Source: CAZLMF01 sp964560565
Lineage (GTDB): Bacteria > Bacillota > Clostridia > Oscillospirales > Ruminococcaceae
Direction of reading: 5' to 3'
NCBI GenBank assembly: GCA_964560565.1
Contig: CAZLMF010000019.1
Location: 1 to 23,207 of the forward strand
DNA: 23,207 nucleotides
Shown: positions 14,777 to 20,692 of the stretch, piece by piece
Layout: each line of letters opens with the position of its first letter
Numbering within the stretch: the first letter of the stretch is position 1
Made by a program: the position numbers and the translations under genes
Notes under the pieces: model-generated
The model's input: the letters and a program-made list of their open reading frames with translations, nothing else
Told to the model about the DNA's origin: nothing
Database searches by the model: none

Positions 14777-15715
14777 ATGGCAAAAGGGAAGAAAAAAGGC
14801 GGAGCAAATGCCGCGCTAACATATATCATCACTTTCATACTATTCTTTGCTGCTCTAGGGGGAGGAGTTTATTTTCTCCTAGGGGAGTATTTAGGTCTTG
14901 ACACCATTTTCAACAAGACAAGCTCTAATAGTCAGGGCAATACTTCCTCAAACACCACAGGGCTTATATCGGGTTATGTCCCTGATGAAAGGCTGAGCAT
15001 GACAATCCTTTTCATAGGGGGGGAGGGAAAAGAGGGCGCAGCGGATAGCTTCATGCTCTGCCGCTACTTGCCTCAAACAGCCGAAATAATCCTTGTACCC
15101 CTGCCTTGGCAAATGACAGCCACAGTCGGCACAAAGACCGATACCCTGCGTGGCTTTTCCGAAACAGGAGTGCAATCGGTGGTGGGTGCGGTGGAAAACG
15201 CAGTTGGTATTTCGGTTGAGCGCTATGTGCGCTATGAATCAGAGGTTTTCGAGGACTTTGTGGATACCCTTGGAAGTGTAGTATTCGATGTGCCATATGA
15301 TATTTCTTATAAAGTCAAAGAGGGCGTGTTCATCAACATCAAGTCAGGCAAACAGCTCCTTGACGGCGAAGCAATTTCAAAGCTTTCGGAGTATGCTGAA
15401 TATGCAGATGGCGAGGATTTTCGCTATAAGCTGCAAGGACTTCTTATAACAGAGCTGCTAAACACAGGCTTACAACCAAGGCTTACATCGATTCTTGAGC
15501 TTACCTACAACAATATAGTCAACACCACAAATACAAACCTATCCGCAACAGACTTCACAAGTCGTGAGGACGCCCTAGTTCACACTATCGAATACGGTGT
15601 AAACCCTGCGCAGTTTATTCCGCCATCAGGGGAGTATAACGATAACTTCACCGAGTTTAAACCTAGTTCAACTTTCAAGTCAAACATTGTGGATAAGTTC
15701 AAGCTCAAAGACTAA
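14777..15715 (+). CDS. Divergent LytR-CpsA-Psr (LCP)-like membrane protein lacking canonical catalytic arginines
   Basis: 312 residues: basic N-terminus, one membrane helix (about 12-36), Ser/Asn/Thr-rich linker (47-66), then an extracytoplasmic domain (about 72-235) following the LCP plan: ADSFMLCRYLPQTAEIILVPLP, then VGAVENAVGI, FVDTLGSVVFDVPYDI and GKQLLDGEAISKL. LCP enzymes join teichoic acids or capsules to peptidoglycan and need conserved arginines. Here the usual PRD after the beta-strand is PWQM (110-113) and the R-x-R after LDGE is SEYAEY (204-209), although Asp90, Asp214 and Arg216 remain. The protein is probably a non-catalytic homologue or has changed chemistry. AAAGGA lies 14 nt before the ATG, rather far. 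It is a single gene. Confidence 0.7.
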   Translation: MAKGKKKGGANAALTYIITFILFFAALGGGVYFLLGEYLGLDTIFNKTSSNSQGNTSSNTTGLISGYVPDERLSMTILFIGGEGKEGAADSFMLCRYLPQTAEIILVPLPWQMTATVGTKTDTLRGFSETGVQSVVGAVENAVGISVERYVRYESEVFEDFVDTLGSVVFDVPYDISYKVKEGVFINIKSGKQLLDGEAISKLSEYAEYADGEDFRYKLQGLLITELLNTGLQPRLTSILELTYNNIVNTTNTNLSATDFTSREDALVHTIEYGVNPAQFIPPSGEYNDNFTEFKPSSTFKSNIVDKFKLKD

Positions 15716-15731
15716 AGTAAATACAATATCT

Positions 15732-15762
15732 AACGGAGAGGCATTAAGCCTCTCCGTTTTGT
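15732..15762. terminator. Terminator shared by the LCP-like and DUF6076-type genes
   Basis: Stem AACGGAGAGGC (15732-15742) with GCCTCTCCGTT (15748-15758) and loop ATTAA, followed by T-rich sequence. The stop codon of the minus-strand gene (15746-15744) lies in the loop, so its last four codons form one arm of the stem. Confidence 0.88.
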
Positions 15763-16979
15763 TTATTTGAATAAAGTTTAAGGCTATAAGTTAAAAACGC
15801 TTCAAGCTCTTGGTCGGTGGAATGCCCCTGCTGGATATTGTGCTTTATGCTTTCAAGGTAGCTGCGCCATTCATAGTATTCATGATCATCTAAATAAAAG
15901 CCTATTTTTGACTCAATGGTTTTTATCACTGCTTCACAGCGCTCATCAAGTGTTTGAGGGATAACAAGCTCAGGTGTGCGAGTGACGGAGACACTATCAC
16001 GGCAGGATTTCCCCTCCTTATCGGTCCTTGTGCAGTATTCGCCCTTGTAGCCCCTCTCAGGCTCGAAGTAGTTTCCGCAGCTTGCACAGCGTTTAAGCAG
16101 GATATTGTTTTGCAAAATCTTATCAAACTCAAGGTCGATAACTGCCTTAAAACCGCAGGGGAGATATATTTCCTCCTCGAAATCCTCAAGCCCTGAGCGT
16201 ATCCACGCAAGCTCATTGTCAGCAGGGCGGGAAAGCCTTTTTATATAGCTATAAGCATCCATTGCAATTTGGTCGCTTAAATCCTCATGAGTAAGCTTTG
16301 GTAAAGGGATGGAATCCACATTTTCAATTGCGCCCGAAATGCGGTGGTAAATGTCCTTTGAAACCTTATTTGCCATAAAAACCGCATTGGGCAAAAGGCA
16401 GGGGTTATAGCTTTTTGTGACGCCAATCTCATCAGTAGGACAGCCAAGTTCCTTTGATACAACGGAAAAGGACAAATCAAAATAACGCTTCCTTGTAATA
16501 GCGTCATCCACATTACGGGTACGGTCAAAAACAAATTCAAGCTTATTGCGGGTGTAAATTTGAACACGCTGCATATTAACCCATTGGTTAATTGCCTTGT
16601 CTGTACGGTATTCAGAAAGCCTTGAAAAAAGTGCCGCTTCAAAGGGGTTTTTAGGGCTGATGTATTTATTCCACAGGGCGCTTTGCCCCATTTGGTAGGA
16701 GCGGCAAAGATAGTCAATTATGCAGTCAAGAACTATTTTATCAAAAGTGGTATTGATTCCTGCGTTAAAGTAAGGATGGCACTTTTTCAGCAGATTGCGA
16801 ATATTATAAGCTTCCTGCGTGGGGTATTCATCGCTGCTGATATATTTCTTGCAAAAGTCAATAGCTTGCTCCCAAAAGTAGTTTAGGTCAAATTCCGCAA
16901 AGCCAAGTAATGATTTCGGCAGGCTCAGCTTATGCACAGTATTACCTGTTTTAGTTGCAAATGATATTTGCCTTTTCAA
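15744..16979 (-). CDS. DUF6076-type protein with a C-terminal zinc ribbon
   Basis: 411 residues from TTG 16979. AAGGTGGT (16993-16986) lies 6 nt before this TTG but directly abuts the alternative GTG at 16985, so TTG is preferred. The first 280 residues are soluble and probably helical, without a motif I know. Residues 300-328 hold four cysteines (C300, C303, C318, C328) in the pattern CASCGNYF...YC...C, a treble-clef or CGNR-like zinc ribbon typical of clostridial DUF6076 proteins. The last 60 residues are helical. Function is unknown; such ribbons often bind nucleic acid or protein, but nothing here proves it. It has its own extended -10 promoter and is convergent with the LCP-like gene. 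Confidence 0.72.
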   Translation of the reverse strand: MKRQISFATKTGNTVHKLSLPKSLLGFAEFDLNYFWEQAIDFCKKYISSDEYPTQEAYNIRNLLKKCHPYFNAGINTTFDKIVLDCIIDYLCRSYQMGQSALWNKYISPKNPFEAALFSRLSEYRTDKAINQWVNMQRVQIYTRNKLEFVFDRTRNVDDAITRKRYFDLSFSVVSKELGCPTDEIGVTKSYNPCLLPNAVFMANKVSKDIYHRISGAIENVDSIPLPKLTHEDLSDQIAMDAYSYIKRLSRPADNELAWIRSGLEDFEEEIYLPCGFKAVIDLEFDKILQNNILLKRCASCGNYFEPERGYKGEYCTRTDKEGKSCRDSVSVTRTPELVIPQTLDERCEAVIKTIESKIGFYLDDHEYYEWRSYLESIKHNIQQGHSTDQELEAFLTYSLKLYSNKQNGEA

Positions 16980-17021
16980 AATCACACCACCTTACAAAAA
17001 TACGCATCGTTTTATGCAAAT

Positions 17022-17030
17022 ATTATAGCA
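17022..17030 (-). promoter_or_regulatory. Extended -10 promoter of the DUF6076-type gene
   Basis: Minus strand TGCTATAAT (17030-17022), the TGnTATAAT extended -10 form, with no good -35. The transcript would begin about 17015, some 35 nt before the start codon. Confidence 0.6.
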
Positions 17031-17080
17031 TATATTGTCGTAATATACTAGCACTTACAAAAGAAAAGCCCTATCTTCGG

Positions 17081-17109
17081 TTGTAATTTCCAGTGAGATG
17101 AATTATAAT
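17081..17109 (+). promoter_or_regulatory. Sigma-A promoter of the unknown-protein / Eis-like operon
   Basis: TTGTAA (17081-17086), 17-bp spacer, TATAAT (17104-17109). The start site near 17116 lies after the first in-frame ATG (17108), which excludes that ATG. Confidence 0.78.
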
Positions 17110-17140
17110 GTTTTTACAACTCAAAATGGAGGCGGTAATA

Positions 17141-17770
17141 TTGGATTTTGCAAATGAGAGAGCTGCAGTGCAAGCTATTTCAGAAACAATAGTTAAAGCA
17201 GGGGTATGCCTTTTTAATACCACAAAGTACGCATATGCCCTTGCGGCGGAGGATTTCTATAATTGCAGCATAAAGGATGTAGTAAAGATAGCGCTTAATA
17301 ATATTACCGACTGCAATGCATTAAGCGCGCTAGGTCTGCGTGTGAACAACGTCAACTGCCCTGAAATGAGCAGTGCGGATTATGACAAGGTGCTTGCCCT
17401 TATTGTATACAGCTTTGCGGTGAGAATACCTGCACTGAAGCTTGTAAAGGTGGCAGGGCAAACAATGAGCGATTCTCAACTGCGCGCGGTTTATGACCTT
17501 GTAATAGGCAAGGGCGCTATAAACTACGCAAAGGCAATAGAGGAAACCTATGACGGCAATAAGCGTTTTGTGGCAAAGGGCAAGAAACTTGCAGACTATG
17601 ATGCGCAGTGGTATAAAGGCTATATTTTCTCCCATGTGCCTGCTCTTGGCACTATAAGCAACAAGAATGTCTTTTTGCTGGGCTTTGCGGATATACTTTT
17701 TACGCTGTTTTATTCCTGTCTAGAGGAAGAACTTGAGAACTTAATAATGAGACTTGGCACACAAGGCTAG
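17141..17770 (+). CDS. Hypothetical protein of 209 residues, first gene of the Eis-like operon
   Basis: TTG 17141 is chosen because GGAGG (17128-17132) lies 8 nt upstream and the promoter's -10 overlaps the ATG at 17108; an ATG at 17126 would put the ribosome site inside the gene. I do not recognise the family. It is predicted mostly helical, with five scattered cysteines, a hydrophobic stretch in the middle (KVLALIVYSFAVRIPALKLV) and another near the C-terminus (VFLLGFADILFTLFYSCL), then an acidic tail. The hydrophobic stretches could be core helices or weak membrane contacts; there is no signal peptide. It is followed after 57 nt by the acetyltransferase gene without a terminator, so the two are probably co-transcribed. 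Confidence 0.7.
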   Translation: MDFANERAAVQAISETIVKAGVCLFNTTKYAYALAAEDFYNCSIKDVVKIALNNITDCNALSALGLRVNNVNCPEMSSADYDKVLALIVYSFAVRIPALKLVKVAGQTMSDSQLRAVYDLVIGKGAINYAKAIEETYDGNKRFVAKGKKLADYDAQWYKGYIFSHVPALGTISNKNVFLLGFADILFTLFYSCLEEELENLIMRLGTQG

Positions 17771-17827
17771 GTGCTTTTTAGGTGTATCCCTGCTTTACAA
17801 TCAACTAAATTTAGTGAGGTAGCAAAT

Positions 17828-19069
17828 ATGGCAAATACATCGAGTATCACAATACGCAAAATTAAAAGTGAGGAGTACATTTCCGTATGCAATCTCTCTG
17901 CGCTTAACTTCAACTGGTCTAATGACGTTTCCTACGATACCGATAAAATGGAGTATTTTAAGAATGCCACCGAGTCGCCGGACAATAAGTACTCAAAATA
18001 CTGGGATAGCTGCTATGGTGCATTTGACGGCGATAAAATGGTGAGCAGTATAACCTTTCTGCCCTATGAAGTGGAGTTTGACGGCGGCAAAGCGGCATTG
18101 TGCGGCGTTGGAGGGGTATGTACCCTTGCAAGCCATAGGCGACTGGGACTTGTGAGGAAACAGTTTGAGCTTGCCTTTGCCGACGCATATAATGAGGGGA
18201 AGGTTTTCAGCTTCTTGTATCCCTTTAGCCAGTTTTATTATGAGCAGTTTGGTTATAAGTCCTTTGAGCGTAAAAGTATATGGAGACTGCACCTTAAATA
18301 CATACCCGACTATAAATTCAAAGGCAGTTTCACCCTGTATGAGGGCAGTCCTGACACAAAGGGCTTTGAGCAGGCTTATGAAAGCTATGCAAAGTGCTAT
18401 AACATGATGTGCACAAGGGAGCAGTTTGAATGGGAGCAAATGCAAAAAAACTGCAACCCCTTCAAGGGCGACAAGCAAGCCTATTTATACCGTGACGAAA
18501 ACAGCAACGGAGCAGGCTACTTCATCTTTGAGAAGAAAGAGGAAGACGGCAACAGCATAATGTGGGCAAGGGAGCTTGCGTTTGCTGATATGAATGCTCT
18601 ACGAGCTATTTTAAGCTTTGCATCACGCTTTTCGGATGACTACGCCTATATCGAGCTTTCAGCCCCTGCAAATCTATGCCTTGAGCAGTTTTGCACCGAT
18701 TTTGTTAGGTCAAGGTCGGAAACAAAGCTTGAGCCAAACGGTATGGTAAGAGTGGTGAATGTAAAAGCCGCCCTTGAGCTTGCGAGCTATAAAGGTAGCG
18801 GAAAGGCAACAATCTCCGTGGAGGATAACCAAATCCCCCAAAATAACGGCATATGGGCAGTGAAATATGAAAACGGCAAAGCAAGGTCGGTTGAGCTAAC
18901 AGCGGAAAGTGCAGATATAACAATGGGAATAGGGGAATTCTCTTTGGCTATATGCGGTAAATATAGTATTCAACAATTAGCTGATATGCCGAGCGTTTCA
19001 ACTAGCAATTCTAAGGAGCTTGAAAACGTCTTTTTCCACAAGCCTATGTTTATAACCACAGAGTTTTAA
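17828..19069 (+). CDS. Eis-like GNAT N-acetyltransferase
   Basis: 413 residues from the ATG at 17828, with GAGGTAGC upstream. The N-terminal GNAT domain has the acetyl-CoA loop region GVGGVCTLASHRRLGLVRKQF (Arg104, Arg105, Gly107) and the Eis family block FSFLYPFSQFYYEQFGY, which contains the probable general-acid Tyr. A second degenerate GNAT-like region and a C-terminal SCP2-like domain follow. The chain ends in Phe413, matching Eis, in which the C-terminal carboxylate of a final Phe acts as general base. Eis enzymes acetylate amines, including aminoglycosides and protein lysines; the substrate here is unknown. The gene follows the 209-residue protein and ends at a strong terminator. Confidence 0.9.
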   Translation: MANTSSITIRKIKSEEYISVCNLSALNFNWSNDVSYDTDKMEYFKNATESPDNKYSKYWDSCYGAFDGDKMVSSITFLPYEVEFDGGKAALCGVGGVCTLASHRRLGLVRKQFELAFADAYNEGKVFSFLYPFSQFYYEQFGYKSFERKSIWRLHLKYIPDYKFKGSFTLYEGSPDTKGFEQAYESYAKCYNMMCTREQFEWEQMQKNCNPFKGDKQAYLYRDENSNGAGYFIFEKKEEDGNSIMWARELAFADMNALRAILSFASRFSDDYAYIELSAPANLCLEQFCTDFVRSRSETKLEPNGMVRVVNVKAALELASYKGSGKATISVEDNQIPQNNGIWAVKYENGKARSVELTAESADITMGIGEFSLAICGKYSIQQLADMPSVSTSNSKELENVFFHKPMFITTEF

Positions 19070-19072
19070 AAT

Positions 19073-19114
19073 ACAACATAAAAAAACGGGCGTAAAGCCC
19101 GTTTTTATGTTGTA
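19073..19114. terminator. Long bidirectional Rho-independent terminator
   Basis: Core stem ACGGGC / GCCCGT with loop GTAAA and flanking A and T runs. It extends outward through ACAACAT (19073-19079) and ATGTTGT with a 2-nt bulge. It separates the Eis-like gene from the convergent DUF4956 gene. Confidence 0.92.
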
Positions 19115-19125
19115 TGCTTATGTAT

Positions 19126-19797
19126 TTAGTTTGCATAATCTCCGCTATACTCGAGCAACACTGCACTTTCGACAGTTTCCCCCACCTTAAACTTATCTAG
19201 CACTGAAGCATCGTTGCCCTTGGCACGTATTTCCACCGTAAGCTCAACAAGCCCTTGCGTGGTGGTCTTGTTTTTCAGCTTGTAGCGAATTTCAGCAAGC
19301 GCCTTATTGATGCTCTCATCAGCATCGGGTGAATAGCGCAGTACAAGCAGATAGCATCTCTTATCCTTTTTAACAAAGGTAAGAATGATATAGACAAGCG
19401 CAATAAATAGTGTTGCGGTGAGTGCTAGGCTGTAAAGCCTTGCACCTGCGGTAAGACCGACTGATACCGCCCAAAACAGAAAGCCTACATCAAGAGGGTC
19501 CTTGACTGCCGCCCTAAAGCGGACAATGCTAAGAGCACCGACCATACCCAAGGATAGAACAAGGTTTGAGCTGATGGTCATGATGATAAAGGCGGTAATT
19601 TCGCACACAAGCACAAGTAGAATGTTGAAGTTATCGCTGTAAACAACGCCACGATAAAAAATGCGGTATGTAAGATAGATTATTGCCCCGCATAAAGTTG
19701 CAACTAGCATTGAAGCTATGACGGATTGAGCATTTAGCTTTTCGACCATTGAACCAACGTCAAACCCCTCATTTAGCAGATCTATTATTTTTCCCAT
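19126..19797 (-). CDS. DUF4956 membrane protein
   Basis: 223 residues with about four membrane helices (around 25-47, 55-78, 82-90 continuing to 105-125, and 125-142) and a cytoplasmic C-terminal domain of about 75 residues. The signature SLGMVGALSIVRFRAAVKDP (about 82-101) is diagnostic of DUF4956. The ATG has GGAGG 9 nt upstream and lies 29 nt inside the end of the VTC gene, so the two are translationally coupled. DUF4956 genes are commonly next to VTC and CotH genes in bacteria, as here. The function is not established; a membrane partner or channel for the VTC polymerase is a reasonable guess. Confidence 0.88.
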   Translation of the reverse strand: MGKIIDLLNEGFDVGSMVEKLNAQSVIASMLVATLCGAIIYLTYRIFYRGVVYSDNFNILLVLVCEITAFIIMTISSNLVLSLGMVGALSIVRFRAAVKDPLDVGFLFWAVSVGLTAGARLYSLALTATLFIALVYIILTFVKKDKRCYLLVLRYSPDADESINKALAEIRYKLKNKTTTQGLVELTVEIRAKGNDASVLDKFKVGETVESAVLLEYSGDYAN

Positions 19798-20518
19798 AAT
19801 GTGATGCCTCCAATTGTTTATTCTTGCAGAGTATAAATTTTGAAACTGGTTGAAGAGTTAGGGGCAAGCCTGAGGTAATCGCCTTTATATGGGCAGGAAG
19901 ATAATCGTCGTACTTAAGCTCTAGCACCATAAGTCCACTTGGCATAGCGGATGTGTATACAACATCCCCGTAAAGAATATCAAGCCCACTAATACTGCCT
20001 GAAAGTTCTTTATCAAAGGTAAGACGTACATTACCCTCCCTGCAAACAAAAGCCTCACGAACATAATCAACGCTTACGCAGGGCGAAAGTCCCTTCGTCG
20101 TATGCTGCTTGTAAAGCTCAAGGAGCAAGGGGTTGCCGCTATTAAGCGCAAAGTTGTAATCCCCGGCTAAAATGCTTTTGTACTGGTCGGTCGTTAGCTT
20201 AACCGATTCCTTAGAGATATAATTGTCATACTTTAGCTTGCATTCAAGGGAAATAACATTATCTAAGCCGTTGTAGCACCGAATGCGAAACTTTGCTCGG
20301 TTTTGGATGCTTTCAAGCTTTTGAAAGTAAGAAGTGCTGTAAATATCGTCAAAATAAAGGCTTGTGACACGGTAAGATCCGTCCTCTAAGGCGTTTTTAT
20401 CCCTTGACATAATTGCATTTGCCCTACTGCGGAGAAGGGTATATTCCCCTTGCCCTATCACAAATTTTAGCTCATTGCGTAGTTGTCTGCCGTATAGCTT
20501 AATTATCCTCACCTCCAT
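19769..20518 (-). CDS. VTC-domain polyphosphate polymerase-like protein
   Basis: 249 residues from ATG 20518. It has the VTC tunnel-fold motifs: RNELKF (14-19), SLYFDD (53-58), KFRIRCY (76-82), ECKLK (92-96), RLTFDK (165-170), VLELK (198-202) and SKF (226-228). The Lys/Arg residues and acidic residues match those that bind ATP and polyphosphate in yeast Vtc4, so activity as an ATP-driven polyphosphate polymerase is plausible. There is no transmembrane segment, so the coupled DUF4956 protein may anchor it. Start problem: a strong GGAGGTGAG (20516-20508) begins within that ATG codon, pointing to initiation downstream at ATA 20506 or ATT 20503, since no ordinary start fits. An upstream extension to 20605 crosses the promoter and is rejected. 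Confidence 0.88.
   Translation of the reverse strand: MEVRIIKLYGRQLRNELKFVIGQGEYTLLRSRANAIMSRDKNALEDGSYRVTSLYFDDIYSTSYFQKLESIQNRAKFRIRCYNGLDNVISLECKLKYDNYISKESVKLTTDQYKSILAGDYNFALNSGNPLLLELYKQHTTKGLSPCVSVDYVREAFVCREGNVRLTFDKELSGSISGLDILYGDVVYTSAMPSGLMVLELKYDDYLPAHIKAITSGLPLTLQPVSKFILCKNKQLEASHYGKNNRSAK
20508..20516 (-). promoter_or_regulatory. Strong ribosome binding site that conflicts with the annotated VTC start
   Basis: GGAGGTGAG on the minus strand begins at the third base of the only ATG (20518). The codons at normal spacing are ATA (20506) and ATT (20503), both rare initiators. No second ribosome site lies before the ATG. Confidence 0.6.
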
Positions 20519-20552
20519 AAAAATAATGATAAACTTGCGTAACACAAATTTT

Positions 20553-20581
20553 ATTATAACACCTATTTTGTGAAAATACAA
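20553..20581 (-). promoter_or_regulatory. Promoter of the VTC-DUF4956 operon
   Basis: Minus strand TTGTAT (20581-20576), 17-bp spacer, TATAAT (20558-20553); start site about 20546, leader about 30 nt. Confidence 0.78.
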
Positions 20582-20620
20582 TGGTATCATCGACCATTTG
20601 CACACTTACAAACCTTTCTA

Positions 20621-20649
20621 TTGAAAAGTTTTGTGAAAAAAGCTATAAT
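20621..20649 (+). promoter_or_regulatory. Promoter of the cotH-like gene
   Basis: TTGAAA (20621-20626), 17-bp spacer, TATAAT (20644-20649); start about 20656. It faces away from the VTC promoter; the -35 boxes are 39 bp apart and enclose ATGGT-N7-ACCAT (20581-20597), a possible shared site. Confidence 0.85.
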
Positions 20650-20692
20650 AAGATGACCTAATAAATTTTGCACTGAATTCGGAGGCAAGTAA

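Noticed and set aside
20519..20605. 29-residue N-terminal hydrophobic extension of the VTC protein
   Set aside because: It would be encoded across the -35 and -10 boxes of its own promoter, and VTC homologues usually begin just before the R-x-E-x-K-F motif.
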